Shown here: piece by piece, positions 1 through 9,411 of the stretch
Position numbering within the stretch: the first letter of the stretch is position 1
How the letters are laid out: every line of letters starts with the position of its first letter
Assembly: GCA_963837025.1 (NCBI GenBank)
Contig: CAWILT010000001.1
Location: 558,001-622,000 of the forward strand
Length of the DNA: 64,000 nucleotides
Direction: 5' to 3'
From: JALZUV01 sp963837025
GTDB taxonomy: Bacteria; Pseudomonadota; Alphaproteobacteria; Rickettsiales; JALZUV01
Program-made: the position numbers and the translations under genes
The notes under the pieces: model-generated
What the model was told of the DNA's origin: nothing
The model's input: only the letters and a program-made list of their open reading frames with translations
The model's database searches: none

Positions 1-36
1 GCACTAATGTTAAATTTTATTGGAAAGGTGCGTTTA

Positions 37-300
37 ATGACTGATTTTACAAAGTTACTAGATGATTATCGCCTGACAACTGCTGAAATAATTTATCACT
101 TACCTGATTATCCTTCGGTTTTACAGAGCTATGTGTGGCAGGATTATGACCATATACCGGACTTCCCCGCTTTGCAAAAATTTCTACAATTTTGGGAGCG
201 CGAATTGGAGGGGCGCCTACATTCGGTTCAGGTTGCTAACTGCGAATTGATTAAACCTTCCGCCATTTTTCGCGGATATAGCAAATTAACCATTCACTAA
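37..300 (+). CDS. usg: Usg family protein
   Basis: A small soluble protein of 87 residues matching the alphaproteobacterial Usg family, recognised from the phrases YRLTTAEIIYHLPDYP, SYVWQDYD and a C-terminal ELIKP. The biochemical role of the family is not established; members often sit near trp genes. I chose the ATG at 37 instead of the upstream in-frame ATG at 7 because GGAAAGG lies about 9 bases before it and because family members start at this point (M-x-DF). It is followed after 44 bases by a glycosyltransferase gene on the same strand. Length is normal for the family. Confidence 0.85.
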   Translation: MTDFTKLLDDYRLTTAEIIYHLPDYPSVLQSYVWQDYDHIPDFPALQKFLQFWERELEGRLHSVQVANCELIKPSAIFRGYSKLTIH

Positions 301-344
301 ACAGATGATTGAGTTTAACGCGCAAAAACAGTAAGTGTGTGCAC

Positions 345-1382
345 ATGCGCATCGCCAATATTATGTTAAGCCGTGGCTTAGGTGGAATTGAACAAGCTTT
401 CCTCGATTATAATGATGCATTGCGTATGGCAGGTCATCACGTATTGGCCATTACGCATCTCCAAGCGGATATCAACGCGCTTTTATCAAATGACGTGCAA
501 AGCGAAACGCTTAATAATAGAGGCAGTTGGGATGTAGTATCCGCATTTAAACTCCGTAAAATACTCAAACGGTTCTCACCGGATGCAACCATCACGCATG
601 GCAACCGCGCTTTAAATTTGGCGTTTAAAGCGGGCAAGGTTAAAGGCAAACATATTGCAGTAACCCATAATTATAACCTACAACATTTTCATAAATGCGA
701 TGCCGTATTTGCTATTACCGAAGATTTAAAACTAACTGTGATGAAGGCCGGATTTGCAGAAAATAAAATCAGCGTGATTCCAAATATGGTTCGTCTGGTT
801 GAGAATAAAACTACGCAGGAAGAAACTCAAAATAGCCCATTCGTTATTGGTTCGATGGGGCGGCTTATTGAGAGCAAAGGTTTTGGCGATTTAATTCTGG
901 CTGCCAAAAAAATTTCTGCTCTAACCCGTACGCCATTCCTAGTCAGAATCGCAGGCGATGGTGAGCATCGCGCAACATTACAGGCACTTATCGAACAGCA
1001 TAAACTTGGCGATAAAATACAGCTACTCGGATGGATAACCGATAAAAAAACATTTTATGAACAATGCGATATTTTCTGTCTTCCATCCCATCAAGAGGCG
1101 TTCGGCATAGTCATTTTAGAAGCGATGAGTTATGGCAAACCTGTTGTAGCTTATACGAGTAAGGGACCAAGTGCTATTTTTGGTCAACACCCCACTGCAG
1201 GAGTGCTGGTGCCCAATAAAGATATTGGTTTACTAGCAAACAAACTGTGCGATTTAATATCAAACCCACCTCAGCAAAAATTTTTAAGTGCGCAAGCTTT
1301 AAAGACTGTAAGGCAACATTATTCGTTAGACGTTGTAAGCAACAAAATGGATGCCGCACTTAAAATATTAGTATCATCTTGA
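345..1382 (+). CDS. GT4-family glycosyltransferase
   Basis: Cytoplasmic or membrane-associated retaining glycosyltransferase of the GT-B fold, about 345 residues. The N-terminal half carries the glycine-rich acceptor-side loop (SRGLGGIEQ); the C-terminal half carries the nucleotide-sugar site, with GSMGRLIESKG and the E-x7-E pattern in EAFGIVILE. Such enzymes add a sugar to LPS, capsule or glycolipid; donor and acceptor cannot be read from sequence. An in-frame TTG at 309 gives 12 extra residues, but the ATG at 345 begins directly at the first beta strand (MRIANIML) and is preferred. No other LPS genes are adjacent. Confidence 0.8.
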   Translation: MRIANIMLSRGLGGIEQAFLDYNDALRMAGHHVLAITHLQADINALLSNDVQSETLNNRGSWDVVSAFKLRKILKRFSPDATITHGNRALNLAFKAGKVKGKHIAVTHNYNLQHFHKCDAVFAITEDLKLTVMKAGFAENKISVIPNMVRLVENKTTQEETQNSPFVIGSMGRLIESKGFGDLILAAKKISALTRTPFLVRIAGDGEHRATLQALIEQHKLGDKIQLLGWITDKKTFYEQCDIFCLPSHQEAFGIVILEAMSYGKPVVAYTSKGPSAIFGQHPTAGVLVPNKDIGLLANKLCDLISNPPQQKFLSAQALKTVRQHYSLDVVSNKMDAALKILVSS

Positions 1383-1413
1383 AAACCGCTTATAAAAAAC
1401 TACCTTATAGGAT

Positions 1414-2238
1414 ATGATTTACCTTGAGTCTCGCCGCCTTATTCACATTAGTGGAACTGCTAAATATAGCTTCCTGCAAGGGTTAGTCACGAATGATGTG
1501 AACCCATTACAATCAGGTGAAACCGATATTTTATATGGCGCCATGCTAAGCCCACAAGGCAAGATTCGCTTTGATTTTTTCCTGATGGTTTTTGATCAAG
1601 AACTCTATATGGACGTGCCCCAAAAACAGGTTGAGGATGTGCTTAAAATTCTTCAATTATATAAATTGCGCGCTGATGTAATCTTGCTGGAAGCCCCCGA
1701 ATTAGCAGTGATAAGCGCTGAGCAATATGACGCAAATTTGTTTGTAGATCCCCGTCATAAATTAATGGGCTATCGTGGTATTGTACCGCATCAAAAACGG
1801 GCTGATATATCGATCTTACCTGAAACAAACTACCATTTTAAGCGTATAGAATTGGGCATTCCTGAAGCAGATGATTTTATTGCCGACCGTGCATTTTGTG
1901 CCGAATATGGTTTGGAATTTTTAAATGCCATTAGTTTTACCAAAGGCTGTTTTATAGGCCAAGAAGTGGTAGCGCGAACACGCCATCGCGGCACTGCGCA
2001 TAAAACATTGCATCAGGTTATTTCGAATTCTAATTTACCCCCAATAGATACTGATATTATGTTGGATGGAAAGGTTATTGGTGTAATGCGTAGCACGTTT
2101 GAAACCATAGGGCTTGCCATTATTCGACATGATAAATTGCGAGGCATGAAAGCATCTTGCACTGCTGATGGCATAGAAATTACAAGCTTAAAACGCCCTG
2201 ATTGGTTTGCGTTTAAAGAAAGCGCCACACATGAATAA
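1414..2238 (+). CDS. ygfZ: YgfZ/GcvT-like folate-binding iron-sulfur cluster protein
   Basis: Folate-binding protein of the GcvT-related YgfZ/IBA57 family, which helps maintain or repair certain Fe-S enzymes, including MiaB-type radical SAM proteins. The diagnostic motif KGCFIGQEVVAR is present near residue 175, with the family cysteine. At 274 residues it is a normal compact bacterial member. The final codons overlap yqgE by 8 bases, which suggests translational coupling. An MtaB methylthiotransferase, a plausible type of client, is encoded elsewhere in this window; any direct link is inference. Confidence 0.9.
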   Translation: MIYLESRRLIHISGTAKYSFLQGLVTNDVNPLQSGETDILYGAMLSPQGKIRFDFFLMVFDQELYMDVPQKQVEDVLKILQLYKLRADVILLEAPELAVISAEQYDANLFVDPRHKLMGYRGIVPHQKRADISILPETNYHFKRIELGIPEADDFIADRAFCAEYGLEFLNAISFTKGCFIGQEVVARTRHRGTAHKTLHQVISNSNLPPIDTDIMLDGKVIGVMRSTFETIGLAIIRHDKLRGMKASCTADGIEITSLKRPDWFAFKESATHE

Positions 2239-2824
2239 ATCTCAAATATTAGGCGCTTCCAAAGACGGAGGATATTTAGAAAACAACCTTCTTATCGCTA
2301 CGCCTAATGTAGAAGGCAGTAACTTTCAACATTCGGTTATTTTGATGTGTGCTCATAGCGATGAAGGAGCGATGGGAATAATTATTAATCAACCCCTTCC
2401 CCATTTGGATAAAACTGAAATTTTCAAACAATTCGATTTTAAGGCTTCAGCCTCAAAAACTATCCATTCAATTCATTACGGCGGCCCAGTTGAAAGCCAA
2501 CGTGGGTTTGTAATTTATCCACACGAAAATAAATTTTTAGAGGATGCGCTGATAACAATTGGTGATATTGCCATATCAAACTCGATTGATTTACTGCAAA
2601 AAGTTGCACAGAATAATGGCCCTAAACAATCGCTTTTGGCGCTAGGCTATGCAGGATGGTCAGCCGGACAGCTTGAAGAAGAAATTGAAGAGAATTGTTG
2701 GCTTTCAGTGCCTCTCGATTTAGAGCTTATTTTTGATAAAAACAATGACAGCAAATGGCAACGCGCGGCCTTTGCTAATGGGATAGATATTACAAAGCTT
2801 TCTACCGTTGCAGGGCACGCTTAA
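2231..2824 (+). CDS. yqgE: YqgE/AlgH family protein
   Basis: Protein of the YqgE/AlgH (DUF179) family, 197 residues. Recognisable segments are the N-terminal LLIATPN, the GAMGIIINQPL strand-turn and HYGGPVESQRGFVIY, then ALGYAGWSAGQLEEEI. Function is unsettled. I place the start at the ATG at 2231, which overlaps the ygfZ end; an in-frame upstream start at 2207 lies wholly inside ygfZ and is unlikely. Its 3' end overlaps by 4 bases the convergent stop of the membrane protein gene that follows. Confidence 0.9.
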   Translation: MNKSQILGASKDGGYLENNLLIATPNVEGSNFQHSVILMCAHSDEGAMGIIINQPLPHLDKTEIFKQFDFKASASKTIHSIHYGGPVESQRGFVIYPHENKFLEDALITIGDIAISNSIDLLQKVAQNNGPKQSLLALGYAGWSAGQLEEEIEENCWLSVPLDLELIFDKNNDSKWQRAAFANGIDITKLSTVAGHA

Positions 2825-4164
2825 GCTTTAGGTTTTCGCGCTTTAATCATTATTACCACAAACAATCCGCCACCTATAACGGCTAACAAACCACCAAAGC
2901 GCACTAACTGCATACCGGCTTGTGCGAGCTCGGTTGCACCATCCATTTTGCCAGCAACTTTACGCCCCACACCTTGCGTGCCCGCTATGGCAAAACCGAC
3001 AACATGCAGCAATTGGCCAGCGCCATAGAGTATAGGTTGAATTTTAGCCATTTTCCATTGCAGAACATTAATGCCGCCGATTGAAGTTAACATTAAATAT
3101 GCAACTCCCATCATAGCCAGAGTTACACCGACAGTGGAGCCATGATAATGCGCTGGAATAATGGTATTACTACCTTCAATTAAAAAACCCACAAGCCCCC
3201 CGCTTAAAAATAAAATGAGTGAGGCGGCTAATACCCAAAATATAGCATCGCGCTGAGATGTATTTTTGAATAGTTGCACAAATAAATAAAGCGCTAGTAG
3301 CCCGGGAATAGTTCCGGTAAATAAATTCATCTGCCAGCTAAAAAATTTAATGTGATAATAGCTATTAATATCAACGAACCAATATATTAAAGGGCTGACA
3401 AAAGCCGCTAAACTTAAAATTAAAAACCCTGATTTCAACCAAATGGGTGGCGGCAGTTTTAAGCCACAATGGGGCGCCATCCAACACCAAGCCATGATAG
3501 CAATTTGCACATATACAAACTGCAATATATGCCCCCCCGCCCAATAGATTGCTTCATAATATCCTTCGCCCGAAAAGCCCTCAGGATGCTGCGCAATCGA
3601 TAATGCAAAGCACAGCATTGCTGTAAATAATACCAGCATGTTCAATGCTACAAATTGATGTGAAATTTCATGACAAGCAGCAGTAAATATTTCTTTGAAA
3701 TAAATTGCTATTGTTAGCATTAAAGCCGTGAACACCAATGATAGACCAAAGAAAAATAACGCATTATCTTGCACAGGAATATAATTGCTCGTGTAAGCTT
3801 CGCCCCCTGCTAAGGGTGAACATACTAATGCAATCACCCCCGTCAAAAAACTCCATAATGTAGCTCTATGCCATATTTCGGAGCATTTAATCGGCCATAA
3901 TATTCGCCATAACATAATGGTTAGTGCTAAAAACCATAAGCCAACCGATAAATTAACATGGATAACTAATACCGGTACAAACCATTGTTTAATGGCTTGC
4001 ATCTCAGCCATAACACTTGCCCGTCCCGCCAATAATAATAACGGCGCAAGACCCGAAAGTGCAATCGATAAAAGCCCAACCCACAACCAGTGTTTCGCAT
4101 GCTGCTTTTGTTTCAAATCGAGCGACGAAAACAGTGGAATATGAGGGTGAGTAATGGTAGGCAT
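2821..4164 (-). CDS. heme-copper oxidase subunit I-like integral membrane protein
   Basis: A 447-residue protein with about 12 hydrophobic segments. Several segments resemble cytochrome oxidase subunit I: His69 in a transmembrane stretch (PVLVIHVNLSVGLWF), His212 in WAGGHILQF where HPEVY would sit, and His339-x-His341 in PAHYHGSTVG, which resembles the AHFHYVLS helix that ligates both hemes. The HPEVY tyrosine aligns with Phe, and the paired CuB histidines are represented only by YYH at 269-271. So it may be a divergent oxidase or a heme-binding relative. It lies head to head with ctaA, with 5 bases between start codons, which supports a heme link. Confidence 0.6.
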   Translation of the reverse strand: MPTITHPHIPLFSSLDLKQKQHAKHWLWVGLLSIALSGLAPLLLLAGRASVMAEMQAIKQWFVPVLVIHVNLSVGLWFLALTIMLWRILWPIKCSEIWHRATLWSFLTGVIALVCSPLAGGEAYTSNYIPVQDNALFFFGLSLVFTALMLTIAIYFKEIFTAACHEISHQFVALNMLVLFTAMLCFALSIAQHPEGFSGEGYYEAIYWAGGHILQFVYVQIAIMAWCWMAPHCGLKLPPPIWLKSGFLILSLAAFVSPLIYWFVDINSYYHIKFFSWQMNLFTGTIPGLLALYLFVQLFKNTSQRDAIFWVLAASLILFLSGGLVGFLIEGSNTIIPAHYHGSTVGVTLAMMGVAYLMLTSIGGINVLQWKMAKIQPILYGAGQLLHVVGFAIAGTQGVGRKVAGKMDGATELAQAGMQLVRFGGLLAVIGGGLFVVIMIKARKPKA

Positions 4165-4169
4165 GGCTT

Positions 4170-5207
4170 ATGCATCATAGTGTTTCACACCATCACCGCA
4201 AGCCAATACTCATTTGGCTAGGATGTTTAATCATGTTGGTAATGTGCATGGTTGTCGTTGGCGGATTAACCCGCTTAACTGAATCAGGATTATCCATCGT
4301 TGACTGGAAACCTATTGACGGAACGTTTCCACCGCTCAATGTTGAACAATGGCAAGTAGAATTTGAAAGCTACCAGCAATCCCCACAATATAAGTTGGTG
4401 AATCGTGGAATGACCGTTAACGAATTTAAAGGAATCTTCTGGCTAGAATATATTCATCGTTTACTTGGCCGTGTGGTGGGCATTGCTTTCTTCATCCCCT
4501 TTTTACTATTTTTAGCCAAGCGGATGATCCCGCGTGAATTTGGCTTTAAAATGGCTGCAATCTTTTTATTAGGGGGTGCGCAAGGATTGCTGGGTTGGTA
4601 TATGGTAAAAAGCGGATTAATTAATGAGCCAATGGTGAGTCCTTTGCGTTTAGCAGCACATTTAACCCTCGCCTGTTTATTATTTAGCTTATTATGGTGG
4701 CAATGGTTACGGCTTTATTTTGCCGCGGCATTTACATCCCATGTTAAAACCGTTCCTTTATTCATCGCGCTTGTTTTTATTCAAATAATTCTAGGGGCAT
4801 TAGTGGCAGGAATGGATGCCGGATTAGCCTATGATAGCTTCCCCAAAATGAATGGTGAATGGATGCCAGCCGAAACTTGGCAACTATCGCCTTGGTGGAT
4901 TAATCTGGTTCAAAATCCTACCACCGCGCAATTTATACATCGCTGCGGCGCGGTTGTTCTCGTTTTAAGCTTACTGGTATTAACGGTAAAATATTACAAG
5001 ACTCCGCATTGTTTAAGTCGGAAAGCGCTTTACAGTTTATTTGGCATTTTAGCAGTGCAGATTGTGTTAGGGGTTTTAACAATCATCTATCACGTACCTA
5101 TTACTATTGCAGTAGCCCATCAGTTTACGGCACTGTTGCTGTTGGCAGCGGCTGTGGCCTTGCTTTATAGCGAAACTCACGCTATAGTGCCGCGCAATGA
5201 AATATGA
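4170..5207 (+). CDS. ctaA: heme A synthase, COX15/CtaA family
   Basis: Integral membrane oxidase that converts heme O to heme A for aa3-type cytochrome oxidase. The 345 residues hold eight hydrophobic segments in two four-helix halves. Family marks are GGLTRLTESGLSIVDWKP after TM1, the histidine in EYIHRLLGR, AHLTLA in the middle, and the second-half histidines in FIHRCGA and VAHQFTALL. It is the alphaproteobacterial/mitochondrial type. GGTAGG lies 8 bases before the ATG. The 3' end overlaps hemA by 11 bases, coupling heme A formation with the first step of heme synthesis. Confidence 0.93.
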   Translation: MHHSVSHHHRKPILIWLGCLIMLVMCMVVVGGLTRLTESGLSIVDWKPIDGTFPPLNVEQWQVEFESYQQSPQYKLVNRGMTVNEFKGIFWLEYIHRLLGRVVGIAFFIPFLLFLAKRMIPREFGFKMAAIFLLGGAQGLLGWYMVKSGLINEPMVSPLRLAAHLTLACLLFSLLWWQWLRLYFAAAFTSHVKTVPLFIALVFIQIILGALVAGMDAGLAYDSFPKMNGEWMPAETWQLSPWWINLVQNPTTAQFIHRCGAVVLVLSLLVLTVKYYKTPHCLSRKALYSLFGILAVQIVLGVLTIIYHVPITIAVAHQFTALLLLAAAVALLYSETHAIVPRNEI

Positions 5208-6426
5208 ATCTCATTTTAATGCTGCGTTAGATGATTTAAAATCTGAAGGTCGTTATCGTGTTTTCAACGATTTACAACGCAAAGTGGGCAGCTTCCCTCA
5301 AGCTTACAGCCACTCAATCGGTAAAGATGTAACCATCTGGTGTAGCAATGATTATTTAGGTATGGGGCAACATCCACGCGTACTTAAAGCCATGAAAGAC
5401 GCCATTGATAATGCTGGATCAGGCGCGGGGGGCACCCGAAATATTTCCGGTAACCATCATTATATTACCAGTTTAGAAGCCTTATTAGCCAATTTGCACC
5501 ACAAACCTTCAGCATTGGTTTTTTCATCAGGCTATAATGCCAATGAGGGTGCTCTGTCTACATTAGCAAAAAAACTGCCTAATTGTGTGGTCTTTTCGGA
5601 TGCTAAAAATCATGCATCAATGATTCATGGCATTCGCAGCAGCGGTGTAGAGAAACGAATTTTTCGCCACAACGATGTCGTACATTTAGAAGAGCAACTA
5701 GCTGGACTTGATTTAGATCGCCCTAAAATCATTGCGTTTGAGTCAGTCTATTCAATGGATGGTGATGTAGGACCCATAGAGCAAATTATTAAGCTCGCCA
5801 AACGTTACAATGCCCTCACTTATTTAGATGAGGTTCATGCTGTGGGTATGTATGGCGAAACCGGCGCAGGCTTAGCGCAGCAATTAGGCTTGATGGAAAA
5901 AATAGATATTATTCAAGGCACGTTGGGTAAAGCTTACGGTGTGATGGGCGGCTATATTGCGGCATCTGAAATCATCATTGATGTCATTCGTAGTTTTGCA
6001 TCTGCCTTCATTTTTACAACCGCAATTCCGCCAGCGCAAGCAGCGGCGGCGCACGCTAGCATATCACATTTAATGCAAAGCAGTAACGAGCGCATAGCGC
6101 AGCGTAAAACGGTAAACCAAATGCGCCAGCTATTTAAACATAAAAACATTCCCATGATGAATCATGGTGAAACGCATATTATACCCGTATTTATTGGTGA
6201 CCCTATTTTATGTAAGCAAGCAAGCGACATGCTTTTGAATGACTATCATATTTATGTGCAGCCAATCAATTATCCAACCGTGGCTAAAGACTCTGCACGG
6301 CTTCGTTTCACGCCCACACCCTTGCATAACGCAACCATGATGAATCATCTTGCATATGCAATGGATGATGTTTTTACCAAATTGCATATAACGCGCGAAT
6401 ATAATCGCCAAACCCAAGCAGCGTAA
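5197..6426 (+). CDS. hemA: 5-aminolevulinate synthase
   Basis: PLP-dependent enzyme that condenses glycine and succinyl-CoA to 5-aminolevulinate, the C4 route used by alphaproteobacteria and mitochondria. The 409-residue protein shows CSNDYLGMGQHP, GSGAGGTRNISGNHH, the LDEVHAVGMYG aspartate-histidine motif and the Schiff-base lysine region GTLGKAYGVMGGY. Length is typical. The ATG overlaps the end of ctaA by 11 bases. A strong symmetrical hairpin follows the stop codon and separates it from the convergent pel genes. Presence of this enzyme is one of the main reasons for assigning the window to an alphaproteobacterium. Confidence 0.97.
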   Translation: MKYESHFNAALDDLKSEGRYRVFNDLQRKVGSFPQAYSHSIGKDVTIWCSNDYLGMGQHPRVLKAMKDAIDNAGSGAGGTRNISGNHHYITSLEALLANLHHKPSALVFSSGYNANEGALSTLAKKLPNCVVFSDAKNHASMIHGIRSSGVEKRIFRHNDVVHLEEQLAGLDLDRPKIIAFESVYSMDGDVGPIEQIIKLAKRYNALTYLDEVHAVGMYGETGAGLAQQLGLMEKIDIIQGTLGKAYGVMGGYIAASEIIIDVIRSFASAFIFTTAIPPAQAAAAHASISHLMQSSNERIAQRKTVNQMRQLFKHKNIPMMNHGETHIIPVFIGDPILCKQASDMLLNDYHIYVQPINYPTVAKDSARLRFTPTPLHNATMMNHLAYAMDDVFTKLHITREYNRQTQAA

Positions 6427-6436
6427 ACATATTTAT

Positions 6437-6478
6437 AAAATAAGGGCTGTGAATCTAAACATTCACAGCCCTTATTTT
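6437..6478. terminator. bidirectional intrinsic terminator between hemA and pelG
   Basis: An 18-base perfect inverted repeat (arms 6437-6454 and 6461-6478) with a 6-base loop. The core is GGGCTGTGAAT, and each arm ends in an A- or T-rich tail, so it can work for both the plus-strand hemA and the minus-strand pel transcript. It lies between the two convergent stop codons. Confidence 0.9.
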
Positions 6479-6491
6479 AGTGTCTAAACGT

Positions 6492-7898
6492 CTACGCTTT
6501 TACATGCACAATTGAATTATTATTTGTGATAAATGCATGATAAGGCAGCTTTTTAATATAAGTGAAAAGCACCACGCTCGTAATCATAAAGACAATCATT
6601 GATGATAAGAAATAGCCATACCCATAATACGGAAAGCCCCATTTCATTGTTATGAATGTTAGCAACGCATTTAACGCGAAATAGAACATTGAAATCCACA
6701 TCACACGCGCACGGCAATCAAAATAAGATAGAATAATAATTTCGAATAACATCAGCACATGGAAAAATGCACCTAATACACCCATGCGGAACATACCAAT
6801 TTGTTTGCTATTAATATTTATCCATTCAAACAACGCAGGCGCTAATACGATGGCTAGAAATACGATAGTTCCCTGCACAATAATAAAATTACGTGCGCTT
6901 CCAAAAATGGAATCAATAATCTCTTTATGATTTGATATAATTTTCCGAAGCGGTTTATGTTGCAAAATATTATCATAAAACCGCTGATAACGTTCGAAAA
7001 AGTTCGTTTCTACAGCAAATACAAACACTGCCATAGCAGGGATGATGGTAAGATATGCCAAGAACATCGCACTATCATAATCAGGATACATCCGCATTCC
7101 CGTACGCGCGCCTTCATAGGTAGTCATCCATGATTCAGGTGCAAACCACATAATCCATTTATCAACCCAAATAGCTGCGTTATAGAACAAACCCCCTACT
7201 GCTAATTCCCAATATTTACTAAAATAACTATTTAGATCAAATGGACGATCATATTTATAAGCATATTCTGAAAACACCTTAGCCGCGAGCGAGAATACGA
7301 TAAAAGCTAATCCAATACTAAAGCCATTTAGCATTCCCACTTCATCAAAAATATCTTTTAAGACCTGCGCACAGACTACCGCAATCAACATGCCTATTCC
7401 ATAAGCCCAGCCAACTGCATTATAATCTTTTAAAGCGGTTAAAAATACGCCCAAAAGCCAAACGGTAGTCAGTAGAAATAAGTTTAACATGGCACTTAAT
7501 TGTAGGGGCAATGGCAAATCAACATACCAAAGATAGAAGATAGCACCCACCGGCAATTGAATCGCATAAGATAAAACCATGCTGCCAATCATAATACTAG
7601 GCACGTTCGTCACATCTTTGCGGTGTATATTATCTGCGATGTAGCGCGTGGCTACCATATAAACGGGCGCAGACAAAACGAGTGAGAATGCAAAGTTATA
7701 AATTACAATAACGCGAAAATTCAACAACCCTTCCATACCAAAAAAGTTGTTGTAAATATTAGTAATACCCGCAAGCGCGAAAATGGTAAAAATCCAAGGA
7801 CCGGCCGCCGCTAACATGGCTACGCCATATGCATGCACCACCCCAATAAGATTATCTTTTTGGGTGAGTCTTTGTAATGTAAATCCAATACCAGCCAT
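6492..7898 (-). CDS. pelG: PelG, Pel polysaccharide inner-membrane transporter
   Basis: Polytopic membrane protein of the PelG/Wzx-like MOP flippase type, thought to carry the Pel polymer across the inner membrane with PelD, PelE and PelF. The 468 residues begin with the family signature MAGIGFTLQRL, followed by about 12 hydrophobic segments. The last gene of the pel run, it starts 14 bases after pelF and is followed by the terminator at 6437-6478. AGGAA precedes the ATG. Length is close to the known PelG. Confidence 0.93.
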   Translation of the reverse strand: MAGIGFTLQRLTQKDNLIGVVHAYGVAMLAAAGPWIFTIFALAGITNIYNNFFGMEGLLNFRVIVIYNFAFSLVLSAPVYMVATRYIADNIHRKDVTNVPSIMIGSMVLSYAIQLPVGAIFYLWYVDLPLPLQLSAMLNLFLLTTVWLLGVFLTALKDYNAVGWAYGIGMLIAVVCAQVLKDIFDEVGMLNGFSIGLAFIVFSLAAKVFSEYAYKYDRPFDLNSYFSKYWELAVGGLFYNAAIWVDKWIMWFAPESWMTTYEGARTGMRMYPDYDSAMFLAYLTIIPAMAVFVFAVETNFFERYQRFYDNILQHKPLRKIISNHKEIIDSIFGSARNFIIVQGTIVFLAIVLAPALFEWININSKQIGMFRMGVLGAFFHVLMLFEIIILSYFDCRARVMWISMFYFALNALLTFITMKWGFPYYGYGYFLSSMIVFMITSVVLFTYIKKLPYHAFITNNNSIVHVKA

Positions 7899-7912
7899 AA
7901 AAAATTCCTAGC

Positions 7913-9409
7913 TTAACTTGCTTTTTTCTGTTGTGCGCCATAGCTAATATAATGTGAATATACATTATCATAAGCAGCAATTTGTTCAGTTTTCGTATAA
8001 TAACGATTCACGCGTTTGCGCATATTATCACCTAATTTACGGCGTAAATCACCATCCATCAACAATTTCAAAATCCCCTCAGCCATAGCGCTTGGGTTTG
8101 AAAGTGCAACGATAATACCCCCCGCACCAATCTCTCTATCTTCCGCTTCGCGACCATAAATAATTTCGCTGCATGCACCCACATCCGTGGTAACACTAGG
8201 AATACCGGCCGCACCCGCTTCAAGAATGGTAAGTGGCATTGCTTCACTAATGCTTGAAAGCACCAAGACGTCAATTTGAGGCAAATATTCATCGATTGCC
8301 ACTTGACCGGTGAATGTCACATTATTGCTAAGCCCCATATATTCAACCATTTGCTGGCACTCTAAATAATATTCTGGATCTTCATTAGTTGGGCCCATGA
8401 TTAAAACGCGTATATCAGGAATGGATTCCTGCACCATCGCTGTTGAGCGTAAAAAACCCTTAATGTCTTTAATGGGCACAACACGACCTATCAACGCAAC
8501 CGTAGCACGGGCATGTTCTTCAGATTGCAAAGCCATAAAGCGCGAAACATCGACTCCATTAGGAATGATGGTAATTCTATCCGCTGATGCACCATCTTCA
8601 ATTTGTAAAGTGCGATTACCCTCAAACAAAGTATAAATATGATCACAAGCATCATAGCAAATCCGTGAAAAGCTAGAAAATGTATCCGACCAAAAATCAC
8701 GCAAATTATTTCGTACACGATCAATGGTTAGCGCTTTGGATGCTGTCTGCTCAAGCCACTCAGCTGAAGCAACTTCAATGCGGCGCTCATTGGTGTAAAT
8801 CCCATGTTCGGTTAAGATAACAGGTTTGCGCGTTTCAATTTTTGCACGTGCGGCTAAAACACCCGCATAGCCGGTTGATAGCGTATGATACATATGAGCC
8901 GGTGGAATTTCAGCGAGTGAAATACTAAACAAGCTGCCCATCAAAGCACGCCAAGACCAAAAATAATCTAGGAATGAGCTTTCTGAATAGCCATTATTAT
9001 ACATGCGACGAATAAGTTCGAACGCCTCTCCACCCTCCATCAAGGATTGGTAACCTAAACCACCTTGCTGGTTCATGAAATTGAGTAAATCAGCATAATC
9101 GGCGCTAGTAGCTTTATTCGTTGTAAAGGCAGTAAGAGGCTTTTCAATCTTTGATAAAAATGAGTTTACCGATTTAAAATTAACCGTTTCAGGTAAATCT
9201 TGTAAATAAACATGATTAACGCTCAACACATTATCAGGTAATTCGTATTTGCGTTCTACTTCTGCTTTGGGTGGCAAAACACAGAGCAAATGAAAAGTTT
9301 TATCCGAAAGGCTTGTTATCATATCATGTGCCCAGCTGGAAACTCCGCCTGAAACATAAGGGTATGTGCCTTCAACAATTAAACAAATGTCAGCAGTTTC
9401 TAAACGCAT
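7913..9409 (-). CDS. pelF: PelF, Pel polysaccharide glycosyltransferase
   Basis: Cytoplasmic GT4-family glycosyltransferase that polymerises the Pel chain from UDP-amino sugars. The 498-residue protein has the PelF N-terminal signature GTYPYVSGGVSSWAHDMI, a GT-B core with IPNGVDVSRF and VALIGRVVPIKD, and the E-x7-E catalytic pattern in EAMPLTILE followed by GIPSVTTDVG. Spacing is tight on both sides (3 bases from pelE, 14 to pelG). In characterised systems PelF works with PelD, PelE and PelG at the inner membrane and is controlled by c-di-GMP through PelD; the same arrangement is inferred here. Confidence 0.95.
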   Translation of the reverse strand: MRLETADICLIVEGTYPYVSGGVSSWAHDMITSLSDKTFHLLCVLPPKAEVERKYELPDNVLSVNHVYLQDLPETVNFKSVNSFLSKIEKPLTAFTTNKATSADYADLLNFMNQQGGLGYQSLMEGGEAFELIRRMYNNGYSESSFLDYFWSWRALMGSLFSISLAEIPPAHMYHTLSTGYAGVLAARAKIETRKPVILTEHGIYTNERRIEVASAEWLEQTASKALTIDRVRNNLRDFWSDTFSSFSRICYDACDHIYTLFEGNRTLQIEDGASADRITIIPNGVDVSRFMALQSEEHARATVALIGRVVPIKDIKGFLRSTAMVQESIPDIRVLIMGPTNEDPEYYLECQQMVEYMGLSNNVTFTGQVAIDEYLPQIDVLVLSSISEAMPLTILEAGAAGIPSVTTDVGACSEIIYGREAEDREIGAGGIIVALSNPSAMAEGILKLLMDGDLRRKLGDNMRKRVNRYYTKTEQIAAYDNVYSHYISYGAQQKKAS

Positions 9410-9411
9410 GA

